From: Thiodiazotropha sp040507225
Lineage (GTDB): Bacteria; Pseudomonadota; Gammaproteobacteria; Chromatiales; Chromatiaceae
Reading direction: 5' to 3'
Assembly: GCA_040507225.1 (NCBI GenBank)
Contig: JBEVVG010000001.1
Coordinates: 1,302,001 to 1,366,000, forward strand
Length of the DNA: 64,000 nucleotides
The position numbers were made by a program, and so were the translations under genes. The notes beneath the pieces are model-generated. The model saw nothing but the letters and a program-made list of their open reading frames with translations. It did not search any database and had not been told where the DNA came from. Positions 16,102-24,661 of the stretch are shown in pieces; position 1 is the first letter of the stretch; every line of letters begins with the position of its first letter.

Positions 16102-17517
16102 ATGACCCGAACGGTCCAGGACTGGGGATCCCAACTCGCCACAGAAACCCTGCCGGTGCAGCGCCGCACGCTGACCCAGGTCAGGGATCTGCTCAATCAG
16201 AGCAGCGTCAATCACACCCGCCTGTCAGAGGTGATCGCCCGGGACCCGGGTTTCAGTCTGGCGATCATCCGTAAACTCGCCTCACTGCCCAATCCACCCA
16301 GGGAGGAGATCTCCAGGGTCTCCCTGGCAATCCCGTTGCTGGGCATGGGTATGATTGAACAGACCACCCGTTCCCTGCCCTGCCTGGAAGACCGTTTTCA
16401 GGGGCCGACCCGCCGCGGACTCATCGACTGCTACAGCCGGGCAGTGCACGCCGCGCACTATGCGCAGAGTATCGCTGAATGGCGACGAGCCCCGGAGAGC
16501 AAGGATCTGTATACCGCGGCATTGCTGCACGACATCGGGGAAATGGCCCTCTGGTGCGCGGAACCGAACACCATGCTGACCCTGCATCGACGCATACAGA
16601 GCGGGGACGATCGTGAAAACGCGGCCCGGGAACTGCTTGGTTTCACCTTCGAGGAACTGAGTGCCTGGTTGAGCGACAGTTGGGGCCTGCCGGAAGTCGT
16701 CGGCGAGGCCCAAGGGCTCTCCAACAGCTACCAGCCCACTCCGCTCAGCGTGATGCTGGCCGCCGCAATTGCCCGGGAATCCAGCCTCGGCTGGAAACGC
16801 CCCGAAACCCTGGAACGCCTCGAACTGCTGGCGGAGTTCCTGGAAATTCCCGTGGATCAATCCATTCGCCGGATGCATCGCCTGGCGGCGGAGACGGCCC
16901 GTGAGCTGAGCGTTCTGCCGATCCCGCTCCCGGCCTTTCAGCTGCTCAGCCTGCCGAGCGAACCCACGCCCCGCAAGACTGGAGCGGCAACCGCCCAACC
17001 ACAGGAACAGCCCCTCCCCCGCAACGAACCCGAGCCTCAACCGAGTCCGCCCCCGGCGCCCACTGCAGCACCGCGAGGCAACCCGCTGCAGGATCTGATC
17101 CAAGACGCCCTGCTGCGTTTGCAGGATGATATCGGCCTGAGTCGGGCCATGTTCGCCATGCTGACCCCGGACAAAGCGGCCCTCAAAGCCCGCCTGGTGG
17201 TCGAATCGGAGCACCAGCTGTCACTGAAGAGTTTTGTTCTGGGCATCGGCAAACCCAGCCTGTTCAGCCTGTTGATGAAAAAACCCCAGGCGGTATCACT
17301 GACCAAAGGCAATGCCGAGAAGTATCTGCCGATGATCCCCCCATCCGCGCAGGAACAGATCAACACTTCCGGTTTCGTCGCCATGTCGATTTTCATCAAA
17401 AACAAGCCGGTGGGCCTGTTCTATGCCGACAACGGACTCAGTGGTCCCGGCGTGACCCGTCATCAGTTCGAGAACTTCAAGGCGATCTGCCAGGGCATCG
17501 TGAAAAATATCGGCTGA
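16102..17517 (+). CDS. HDOD domain protein with C-terminal GAF-like region
   Basis: About 471 residues. The HDOD domain (residues 10-215) includes RDPGFSLAIIRKL and a retained AALLHDIGEMALW. A proline-rich linker (about 290-330) follows. The last 140 residues (LQDLIQDALLRLQDDIGLSRAMFAML to VGLFYADNG) look like a GAF-type ligand domain. HDOD proteins take part in signalling, often with two-component or cyclic-nucleotide pathways. The ATG at 16102 is preferred because upstream codons in frame show no domain. It ends four bases from the convergent XRE-type gene. Confidence 0.8.
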   Translation: MTRTVQDWGSQLATETLPVQRRTLTQVRDLLNQSSVNHTRLSEVIARDPGFSLAIIRKLASLPNPPREEISRVSLAIPLLGMGMIEQTTRSLPCLEDRFQGPTRRGLIDCYSRAVHAAHYAQSIAEWRRAPESKDLYTAALLHDIGEMALWCAEPNTMLTLHRRIQSGDDRENAARELLGFTFEELSAWLSDSWGLPEVVGEAQGLSNSYQPTPLSVMLAAAIARESSLGWKRPETLERLELLAEFLEIPVDQSIRRMHRLAAETARELSVLPIPLPAFQLLSLPSEPTPRKTGAATAQPQEQPLPRNEPEPQPSPPPAPTAAPRGNPLQDLIQDALLRLQDDIGLSRAMFAMLTPDKAALKARLVVESEHQLSLKSFVLGIGKPSLFSLLMKKPQAVSLTKGNAEKYLPMIPPSAQEQINTSGFVAMSIFIKNKPVGLFYADNGLSGPGVTRHQFENFKAICQGIVKNIG

Positions 17518-17521
17518 GCAT

Positions 17522-18271
17522 TCAGCGGCGGTTTTTGAGTCGCAACTTCTCAAACACGCTGAACTCCCAGGAACGCAAGGCCAGCATCAGGCTGCTGCCC
17601 TGGCGCTGGGACAGAGGTAAGCCGGCATCCTCGTCGTGCAACCGGTAGAATTCCCGGGTCACCCGTTTCAACTGCCGGAGCAGCGCAATGCGGGAATTCT
17701 CCGACAGAACCCCGTTGATGAAAATCAGCGCCTCATCCTCCTGTTGAAACTTGGCCGCGAGGAATTCCGGCTGGGCGTACTGTTGAAAAAATTTCTGGAT
17801 CGGTCCATTCGGACGCCAGCTGAATTGTTTGTCGACCGACAGCTTGAAACGGTTGAACGGCAACAGATCGATGATCTTCAGGCGGTCCAGCTTGGCCAGC
17901 AACTGGATGAGCTCGTTCTCCGACAGGGCATACTCGCTGAGAATCTGCTCAAACCGCCAATGATTGAAGGCACAGATCGCCACCAGCAGCAGCTTGGTGT
18001 TACCCACCATCTCCCTTTCCTGATCCTCGCTCAGCAGGCTGATGCGTTCACGCCCCTCAAGCATCTTCTGCATCAGGTCCGAGAGTTCCAGATCCACCAG
18101 CTCGCAGACCTTCTCGAGCCGTGCGACGGAAAAACTCTTTTCCGCAAACAGCCGTTTGACACTGTTCTCTGAGAGTTTCAACGCAGCAGCCACCTCACGG
18201 TAGGTCAGCCCCTTTGCGCGTAATTCGTGTTTCAGGGTTTCATGCAAAGAATCCACCTGGCTCATGCTCAC
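17522..18271 (-). CDS. XRE-family helix-turn-helix regulator
   Basis: A 249-residue protein with an N-terminal lambda-repressor-like helix-turn-helix: LTYREVAAALKLSENSVKRLF near residues 19-39, then SVARLEKVCELVDL. The 190-residue C-terminal part is alpha-helical and resembles no ligand domain I can name. The start is supported by GGGAGG upstream. It is transcribed divergently from the VIT-VWA/rhombosortase pair. Two AGATCT boxes lie in the shared spacer, so it may control that pair and itself (inference). Confidence 0.8.
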   Translation of the reverse strand: MSMSQVDSLHETLKHELRAKGLTYREVAAALKLSENSVKRLFAEKSFSVARLEKVCELVDLELSDLMQKMLEGRERISLLSEDQEREMVGNTKLLLVAICAFNHWRFEQILSEYALSENELIQLLAKLDRLKIIDLLPFNRFKLSVDKQFSWRPNGPIQKFFQQYAQPEFLAAKFQQEDEALIFINGVLSENSRIALLRQLKRVTREFYRLHDEDAGLPLSQRQGSSLMLALRSWEFSVFEKLRLKNRR

Positions 18272-18307
18272 CTCCCATCGGCAAAAGCACCAATATACGG
18301 TACTTTT

Positions 18308-18326
18308 AGATCTTCATAATAGATCT
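18308..18326. promoter_or_regulatory. Paired AGATCT boxes, candidate operator
   Basis: AGATCT occurs at 18308-18313 and again at 18321-18326, 13 bases apart centre to centre, in an AT-rich stretch. Each box is itself a palindrome. The spacing puts both on one DNA face within about 1.2 helical turns. They lie between the divergent XRE regulator and the VIT-VWA gene and are a candidate binding site for that regulator. Confidence 0.4.
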
Positions 18327-18421
18327 TTTTGATTGTTCGTTTAATTATTCAGGACCCAGGGCTAGTGTTCCACTATCTCCGCCGCGGAGATCACAAGCAC
18401 AAACTCATACGGAGTCCTATC

Positions 18422-20461
18422 ATGAACAATCTCATGAAATCACTACGCTACTGGATCATCGGCGTTGCGCTGTTGACCGGCCAATGCGCGTTTGCAGCCG
18501 GCCTGATGACCCCCAAGTCCGGAAACCTGCCGGAACTGGAAATCAGCCAGCACCACGTTACCGTGAGCATCGAGGATGGCTACGCAGTCACCTCCGTGGA
18601 ACAGGTTTTTCACAACCCGAACGACACCGAACTCGAAGCCATCTACTCATTCCCGGTACCGGACAAGGCCTCGGTCGGGGAGTTCACCTACTGGATCGAT
18701 GGCAATCCGGTTACCGGAGAGGTCCTGGAGAAACAACGGGCCCGCGAGATCTACCGGCAGGAACGGGATCAGGGGCGCGAGGTCGCATTGACCGAACAGG
18801 ACGGCTACCGCACCTTTGACAGCCACGTCTACCCGGTCAAACCCCAGCAGGATGTGAAAATCCGCCTGGTGTACATCCAACCCGCCCATGTGGACAGCGG
18901 TATCGGCCGATATGTCTACCCGTTACAGGAAGGGGGTGTGGATGAGGAACGCACCGCCTTCTGGAACTACCAGGACGTGGTCACGGAGTCCTTCAGTTTC
19001 GATCTCAAATTACGCAGTTCCTATCCGATTGATGAAATGCGCCTGCCGCAGCATCCGATGGCGGTGGCGAATGCCCTGTCACCCCAGGAGTGGGCGGTAT
19101 CCCTGCAGAATGGTCAGGTTGCCCAGGAAACGGGAGCGGCTCAGACCCCATCAACAGTGATCCAGAAGCTCGACAAAGACATCGTGGTTTACTGGCGCCA
19201 TCAGCAGGGACTGCCCGGCAGTGTCGACATGGTGAGCCACAAGGAGCCCGGCAAGGATCGGGGCACCTTCATGCTGACCGTGACCCCTGGGGACGACCTG
19301 GCCGCCATTACCCAGGGACGCGACTGGGTGTTCGTACTGGACCTGTCCGGCTCCATGCAGGGCAAGTATCAGAGCCTGGTGGAGGGTGTACGCAAAGGCC
19401 TCACCTCACTCTCCGATATGGACCGTTTCAAAGTGGTGCTGTTCAACGATCGCGCACAGGAAATAAGCTCCGGCTATCAGCAGGCCACCCCGGAAAACAC
19501 CCGGCGGATGATCGACCGGCTCGAGCAGTCACAACCCTCAGGCAGCACCAATCTGTATGCAGGACTCGAACTGGGTATCAGAGGCCTGGATTCGGACCGC
19601 CCCAGCGCCCTGGTGCTGGTCACCGACGGGGTCGCCAATGTGGGCCATACCCAGAAGAAGGATTTTCTCAAGTTGCTGGAGCGATACGATGTGCGGTTAT
19701 TCACCTTCGTCATGGGCAACAGCGCCAATCGTCCACTGCTGCAGGGAATGGCGAAGATCTCCAATGGTTTCGCAATGAACGTCTCCAACAGTGACGACAT
19801 CGTCGGTCAGTTGATGCTGGCCACCAGCAAACTGACCCATGAAGCATTGCATGACATCGATGTAAAGATCAGCGGGGTCAAGGTCAAGGACATGACTCCG
19901 GAGCGGATCGGCTCACTCTATCGAGGCCAGCAGTTGATTCTGTTCGGCCACTACTGGGGTGACGGGACCGCGGATGTACGCATCCATGGTAAGGTATCCG
20001 GACAACCGGTCGATTACAGCACCCGCTTTGATTTTCCTGCTCAGAGCACCCGTAATCCGGAAATCGAACGCCTGTGGGCCTTTGCCGGCATCGAGGATCT
20101 GCAGAACCGTATCGACTACCTCGGCGAAGACGCGGACAGTCGTCAGGCGATCGTGGACCTGGCCAAGGAGTACAGCCTGGTCACCGACTACACCTCGATG
20201 ACGGTGATGCGTGAAGAGCAGTATCAGCACTACGGTATCGATCGGCGCAACCAGGCACGAGTGGCCATGGAACAGGCCGCCCGGCAACAGCGCAGCAGCG
20301 CGCCGGTGGTCAACAACCGGGTGGATGAACAGCAACCCATGTACAGCAAACCCCGCGCTTACCCCTCATCCGGGCACAGCGGAGGGGGTGCGCTCGGCCC
20401 CTGGCTGCTGCTTCTGCTGATTCCTCTGTGGAAGGCCGGGCAGTCCCGTAACAAAGCCTGA
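18422..20461 (+). CDS. VIT-VWA domain protein with GlyGly-CTERM-like tail
   Basis: A 679-residue exported protein. A signal peptide covers about residues 1-26 (cut near AFAA). The VIT domain (about 35-165) includes EAIYSFPVPDKASVGEF and RAREIYRQERDQG. The VWA domain starts near residue 300 with the metal-binding DLSGSM (about 306-311). The tail (about 650-679) has SGHSGGG, then a hydrophobic helix ALGPWLLLLLIPLW, then KAGQSRNKA. This glycine run plus helix plus basic end matches the GlyGly-CTERM signal cut by rhombosortase, whose gene follows at once. Related VIT-VWA proteins in marine proteobacteria carry an LPxTG-like tail and use a class-specific sortase; none is seen here. Ligand unknown. 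GGAG precedes the ATG by eight bases. Confidence 0.88.
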   Translation: MNNLMKSLRYWIIGVALLTGQCAFAAGLMTPKSGNLPELEISQHHVTVSIEDGYAVTSVEQVFHNPNDTELEAIYSFPVPDKASVGEFTYWIDGNPVTGEVLEKQRAREIYRQERDQGREVALTEQDGYRTFDSHVYPVKPQQDVKIRLVYIQPAHVDSGIGRYVYPLQEGGVDEERTAFWNYQDVVTESFSFDLKLRSSYPIDEMRLPQHPMAVANALSPQEWAVSLQNGQVAQETGAAQTPSTVIQKLDKDIVVYWRHQQGLPGSVDMVSHKEPGKDRGTFMLTVTPGDDLAAITQGRDWVFVLDLSGSMQGKYQSLVEGVRKGLTSLSDMDRFKVVLFNDRAQEISSGYQQATPENTRRMIDRLEQSQPSGSTNLYAGLELGIRGLDSDRPSALVLVTDGVANVGHTQKKDFLKLLERYDVRLFTFVMGNSANRPLLQGMAKISNGFAMNVSNSDDIVGQLMLATSKLTHEALHDIDVKISGVKVKDMTPERIGSLYRGQQLILFGHYWGDGTADVRIHGKVSGQPVDYSTRFDFPAQSTRNPEIERLWAFAGIEDLQNRIDYLGEDADSRQAIVDLAKEYSLVTDYTSMTVMREEQYQHYGIDRRNQARVAMEQAARQQRSSAPVVNNRVDEQQPMYSKPRAYPSSGHSGGGALGPWLLLLLIPLWKAGQSRNKA

Positions 20462-20477
20462 TCTCACCCTGCCAGAC

Positions 20478-20505
20478 AACCGGCCAGGCTGATGCCCGGC
20501 CGGTT
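20478..20505. promoter_or_regulatory. Hairpin between VIT-VWA gene and rhombosortase
   Basis: AACCGGCC (20478-20485) pairs with GGCCGGTT (20498-20505) around a 12-base loop. It sits 17 bases after the VIT-VWA stop and just before the rhombosortase ribosome binding site (GGAG, 20508-20511). With no T-run it is unlikely to end transcription. It may lower translation of the enzyme relative to its substrate or stabilise the upstream mRNA. Confidence 0.4.
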
Positions 20506-20518
20506 ACGGAGTCACGCG

Positions 20519-21097
20519 ATGAAACTTCCCAAACTGACCCTTGCCACAATATTACTGACCGCCGGCCTGATGCTGGCACCCCAGGTTCACGAGCTGCTGT
20601 ATTTTGAACATGACTCGGTCATGGCAGGCGCTTGGTGGCAACTGCTCAGCGGTCATTTCGTGCACTCCGACTGGGGACACTGGTTCTGGAACGCAGCGGC
20701 GCTTGGCGTCCTGGGCAGCTACCTGGAGGGAAAATCCAGCATGCTGTGGTTCGCAACAATGCTGGCGGGCATAGTGAGTGTGGATCTCCTGTTGTTGTCG
20801 GGCCTGACCCCGGTCACCCGCTACTGTGGTCTTTCCGGTGTTCTCAATACCCTCCTGATGGTGGCGCTGTACCTGTACGGCAAGCAAACCCGCTCCGGCT
20901 GGGTGATCGTCGCCGGATTGATCTGCCTGACCAAACTGACCCTGGAGATGATCAGCGGTACCTCGCTGCTGACCCACATCGCATGGCCCCCATTCCCCCC
21001 CGCGCATCTGGCGGGAACCCTGGCCGGGGTGGTTTTGATCCTCACCTGGCCGTGGATGGATCGCCGACCCTCGACAGACAAACACACAGCGATCTGA
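20519..21097 (+). CDS. Rhombosortase, rhomboid-family intramembrane protease
   Basis: A 192-residue polytopic membrane serine protease. The motif GHFVHSDWGHWFWN lies near residues 45-58. The catalytic serine S106 is in RYCGLSGVLN, and the catalytic histidine H163 is in PPAHLAGTLAG. Size, the short loops and the GLSG/AHLAG pair match rhombosortase rather than GlpG-type rhomboids. Rhombosortase cleaves GlyGly-CTERM proteins at the inner membrane. The gene directly follows a VIT-VWA protein with such a tail, so that protein is the likely substrate. The ATG at 20519 is chosen for its GGAG; an in-frame start nine codons earlier lacks one. Confidence 0.88.
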   Translation: MKLPKLTLATILLTAGLMLAPQVHELLYFEHDSVMAGAWWQLLSGHFVHSDWGHWFWNAAALGVLGSYLEGKSSMLWFATMLAGIVSVDLLLLSGLTPVTRYCGLSGVLNTLLMVALYLYGKQTRSGWVIVAGLICLTKLTLEMISGTSLLTHIAWPPFPPAHLAGTLAGVVLILTWPWMDRRPSTDKHTAI

Positions 21098-21394
21098 TTG
21101 ACGCAGGAAACAGAAGATGAGTTTGAACCCTGGTCTCCTCTCCGCATTACCCGGTACGACGACCCCACCGCCCGAATGTGGCGTCGCGGAAACCAGGCGC
21201 CAGAACAGGACTCGGTGGATGTGCGGAAAACGCACCCACTATCGATCTTTACTCCATCAAGTTGACATGCTGTTATATTTTCGCGATGAACTGACCAGCC
21301 TTTACAAACCCCATCGGCGTCTCAATAGACACGCTAATCTGCTGACAACCCAATCGGATCAACAGGATTTGTGATCAAGGATTCAGATAGACTC
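21098..21394. other. Intergenic spacer before the YiiX-type gene
   Basis: This 297-base stretch contains an 85-codon open frame (21117-21374) that starts after AGGAAACAGAAG. It shows no domain and an arginine- and proline-rich composition like random GC-rich sequence, so I do not call it. AT-rich sequence near 21270-21290 may hold a promoter for the next gene. Nothing else is seen. Confidence 0.4.
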
Positions 21395-22930
21395 ATGATG
21401 TTTAGACACTCTTCACCCCGCATCTCCGGGATCGTGCTTTCTCTGCTGTTCACGATTTTTGCCAATCCCTCACTCGGTGAAACCAATCTGTTTGCCGCTC
21501 AAACCTGCGATAACCCGGCAGAAATCCGCTATTCGATGGACCGCTTGCAGAAGAAGCTGGAACGCCATCAGAACCTCACCGAAGAGGCATTGAGCCTGCG
21601 CGCCGAGTCCCTCACCTTTCTCGAGCATCTCAAAGAGAAACAGCGCGAGAAGGAACCATTGCTCGGTTCGGACATGCGCCTGCTCAGCGCCGGCGCCGCC
21701 CAGCTGGTGACGATTCGCAAACAGCTCTGGGAGGTGGCCACGGCGCATGAGTGCTGGCTCGATGCACCGATCCCCGAGGACTCACAGCTGGCCCAGGTTC
21801 AAGCGGTGGGCATCGCCATGTCATTAGCCGCTGCGTTGACGCTCTATGACAACTACCTCACCGCGGTGGCGCTCTACCGGGACAACGATTTTCTGCGCAA
21901 TCACATCAATGCGGGCGATTCCGGCTACGAGGTGCCTAAAGGCGAGTTGCGGCGGGTAGCCGCCTCCTATTCCTCGGCGGTCAATCGCGCCCGGGTACGT
22001 CGCGGATTGATCTGGTATGAACAGCATGCCGCTGACCTCGTACAATCGAAGGATGACCGGATTCGTTATGTCGCGGAACTGGTGAATCAGAGTCCCTCCT
22101 ACGCCATGGTGCGTCGCATTCACCCCCTGAGATATACCGGCCATGTGCTAGATCTGATCGGCACGGTCTCCTCGGACACCCTGCAGGAGCTGAAGAACGA
22201 GGGCATCAACTACTCCAGCATGCTGTTCGGCAACATGGTGGGACTGGTGGAATCCCGGCGCGGCAAGCTCGACAACCGTCCGCGATTGCTCGATCGCATC
22301 GGCGCCAACCTCAAGGCCGGTGATGTGCTGTTGGAGAAGACCCCCTTTCGCCTCACCGACTCCTTCATTCCCGGTCACTGGGGACATGCCGCGGTATGGA
22401 TTGGATCCGAATTGGAACTGAAGGCACTCGGCATCTGGGATCATCCGGTTGTGGTGGCCCATCAGCGGGAGATTAAGCGGGGGCGAGGCGTGGTGGAGGC
22501 GCTGCGTTCCGGGGTGGAAATGAACACCCTGGCGCAGTTCATGAATGTGGATGACCTGGCGGTGCTGCGTCACCGCTCGCAGGATCAGGCCGAACGCCGC
22601 GAAGTGATCCTGCAGACCCTGCGCCAGGTCGGCAAGGCGTACGATTTCAATTTCGATACCCAGAGCAGCGACAGGATTGTCTGTTCCGAACTGGTTTATC
22701 ACGCCTACGGGGACATTTCCTGGCCCACCCAACGAACTCTGGGCCGGGTGGTGGTCAGCCCCGACAACATTGCCCAGGAAGCCACGGGACAAGGCCCGTT
22801 TGCGGTGACCCTGCTGTTTCATGACGGCACGGAAGTCACCGAAGCAGCCCAAACCCGTCTTAGTGAACTGATCGAACCCAAAGTGGTGATGCTGGCGCAT
22901 GGGGGAGAATCGGGATACCTGAGCCCCTGA
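21395..22930 (+). CDS. YiiX/YebB-like NlpC/P60-superfamily hydrolase, exported
   Basis: About 511 residues. A signal peptide covers about 1-30 (ending near NPSLGE). A helical region (about 40-270) has KLERHQNLTEEAL and ELRRVAASY. The C-terminal permuted papain-like domain has GDVLLEKTPFRLTDSFIPG and the histidine segment HWGHAAVWIG near residues 330-342. The cysteine is in DRIVCSELVYHAY near 430. This matches the YiiX/YebB group, permuted NlpC/P60 enzymes thought to act on amide or ester bonds in peptidoglycan or lipids. The long N-terminal helical part is unusual for that group. The ATG at 21395 or 21398 begins the signal peptide. Confidence 0.75.
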   Translation: MMFRHSSPRISGIVLSLLFTIFANPSLGETNLFAAQTCDNPAEIRYSMDRLQKKLERHQNLTEEALSLRAESLTFLEHLKEKQREKEPLLGSDMRLLSAGAAQLVTIRKQLWEVATAHECWLDAPIPEDSQLAQVQAVGIAMSLAAALTLYDNYLTAVALYRDNDFLRNHINAGDSGYEVPKGELRRVAASYSSAVNRARVRRGLIWYEQHAADLVQSKDDRIRYVAELVNQSPSYAMVRRIHPLRYTGHVLDLIGTVSSDTLQELKNEGINYSSMLFGNMVGLVESRRGKLDNRPRLLDRIGANLKAGDVLLEKTPFRLTDSFIPGHWGHAAVWIGSELELKALGIWDHPVVVAHQREIKRGRGVVEALRSGVEMNTLAQFMNVDDLAVLRHRSQDQAERREVILQTLRQVGKAYDFNFDTQSSDRIVCSELVYHAYGDISWPTQRTLGRVVVSPDNIAQEATGQGPFAVTLLFHDGTEVTEAAQTRLSELIEPKVVMLAHGGESGYLSP

Positions 22931-23135
22931 GCCGATAAGCGATTCCCCCTGACCCGGGTGACGCAGGAGCGGAACCTGAAGCCTGTGTGTTTTTCGCCAC
23001 CCGCCTGCCGTCAAGGTTGACAATCAGACGCCCAAAGATCCATTCAGTATCGGCTGTTTTGACCTATATCATTGATAAATATGCGCCGATTGATAGTGTA
23101 TTTTGTTTAGTGTGAATCGAATCCAAGAGGAAGAC

Positions 23136-23735
23136 GTGGCTCAGCAAATCAGCTACCAGATCGACAATAATCTCTACCTGAGCATCACCGACCGCTGTAC
23201 CCTGGAATGCGCCTTTTGTCCGAAAACCCTGGGCGACATGACGGTCAAAGGCTATGACCTCACCTTCGATCACCGACCTACGGCCGAGGAAGTCATCGCC
23301 TCAATTGACGATCCGGCCCGCTACGACCAGGTGGTGTTCTGCGGATACGGAGAGCCCACCCTGCGCCTGAACGTGCTGCTGGAGGTCGCCCGGCACATCA
23401 AGAAACAGGGTGGACAGGTGCGGGTCAACACCGACGGTCTGTCGAACCTGGTTCACAAGCACGACACCCTGCCCGAGCTGGGCGAGTGCGTGGACGCGCT
23501 GTCAGTCTCCCTGAATGCGCAGAACGCCGATGTCTACGACCGCCATTGCCGCCCCAACCTGCCGGGATCCTACGAAGCCATGCTGGAGTTCCTCTCCCGG
23601 GCGCCGCAGTTCATCCCCGATGTCACCGCTTCGGCCATCGATGGTCTCGAAGGGGTGGATATCCCGGCCTGTGAGGCCATCGCAAACCGTCTGAAGGTAA
23701 AATTCCGACGCCGTGTACTGAACCAGGTGGGTTGA
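23136..23735 (+). CDS. Radical SAM protein, TatD-associated type (TIGR04038-like)
   Basis: A 199-residue radical SAM protein with the cluster motif CTLECAFC (Cx3Cx2C) near residues 20-27 and a GYGEPTLR segment near 71-78. It is shorter than most radical SAM enzymes and matches the group annotated as TatD-associated; tatD itself is not in this window. The reaction is unknown. The start is the GTG at 23136, preceded by AGAGGAAG; an upstream TTG in frame has no ribosome binding site. It lies five bases before the next radical SAM gene, so the two form an operon. Confidence 0.8.
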   Translation: MAQQISYQIDNNLYLSITDRCTLECAFCPKTLGDMTVKGYDLTFDHRPTAEEVIASIDDPARYDQVVFCGYGEPTLRLNVLLEVARHIKKQGGQVRVNTDGLSNLVHKHDTLPELGECVDALSVSLNAQNADVYDRHCRPNLPGSYEAMLEFLSRAPQFIPDVTASAIDGLEGVDIPACEAIANRLKVKFRRRVLNQVG

Positions 23736-23740
23736 TAACA

Positions 23741-24658
23741 ATGACGACGTTGGCGGAACAGGTCCCTACCTTCGGGCAATATCTGCTGCACCGCTATGGT
23801 GAGCGGGTGCACAAGATCGCCCTGGACAGTGCGTTTACCTGCCCCAACCGGGACGGCAGCAAGGGACAGGGGGGCTGCACCTTCTGCAACAACGTCACTT
23901 TCAGCCCCAACGGGCGGCGTCCGAAACCGGTCCACGAACAGATCGAGGCGGGACGCCAGGTGATCCGCAAGCGCACCGGAGCGATGAAATACCTGGCCTA
24001 TTTCCAGGCCTACACCAATACCTACGACCGGATCGAGCGGCTCGAACAGCTCTACTCGGAGGCCCTGGCGGAAGCAGACGTGATTGGCTTGTCGATCGGC
24101 ACCCGGCCCGATTGCGTGCCCGACCCGGTACTCGACCTGCTGGCCCGCTATCAGGATGCGGGCCATGAGGTATGGCTGGAACTCGGTTTGCAGTCGGCTT
24201 TTGACAAGACCCTGGAGCGGGTCAACCGTGGGCATGGCTTCGCCGAGTACCGGGACGCCATCATCCGCGCCAGGGGTCGTGGGCTGAAGGTCTGCACCCA
24301 CCTGATCGCAGGCCTGCCCGGGGAATCCGGTCACCACTGTTCGGAAACCCTCTCCCGGGTCGCCGACCTGGGTACCGACGGTCTCAAACTGCACCCCCTG
24401 CACATCGTCAAAGGGACTCGCCTGGCCAACACCTGGCGCAACGGCGACTACCGTCCCCTGAGCCTGCGTGAGTATGTTCAGATCGCCGCCAATCTGGTGG
24501 AACAGGCCCCCGAGGGAATCGTCTGGCACCGGCTGACCGGAACCGCCTCGAAGTCCCTGCTGCTGGCGCCCGGCTGGTGTGCCGAAAAATGGCGGGTGCT
24601 CAATGCGATTGCCCGGGAACTGCAACAACGCCGCAGTCGTTCCCGGCATGTCGCCTGA
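23741..24658 (+). CDS. Radical SAM protein YhcC family (TIGR01212)
   Basis: A 305-residue radical SAM protein. CPNRDG...GGCTFCNN near residues 34-51 supplies the cluster cysteines. The TIGR01212/YhcC signatures FQAYTNTY, IGTRPDC and HLIAGLPGE are present. The substrate is not established; related MiaB/Elp3-like enzymes modify RNA. The ATG at 23741 follows the upstream radical SAM stop by five bases. The ubiU start lies three bases downstream, so the four genes 23136-26574 read as one transcript. Confidence 0.88.
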   Translation: MTTLAEQVPTFGQYLLHRYGERVHKIALDSAFTCPNRDGSKGQGGCTFCNNVTFSPNGRRPKPVHEQIEAGRQVIRKRTGAMKYLAYFQAYTNTYDRIERLEQLYSEALAEADVIGLSIGTRPDCVPDPVLDLLARYQDAGHEVWLELGLQSAFDKTLERVNRGHGFAEYRDAIIRARGRGLKVCTHLIAGLPGESGHHCSETLSRVADLGTDGLKLHPLHIVKGTRLANTWRNGDYRPLSLREYVQIAANLVEQAPEGIVWHRLTGTASKSLLLAPGWCAEKWRVLNAIARELQQRRSRSRHVA

Positions 24659-24661
24659 ATC

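Noticed and set aside
21117..21374. An 85-codon frame before the YiiX-type gene
   Set aside because: Despite a fair ribosome binding site it has random composition and no domain; conservation data would be needed.
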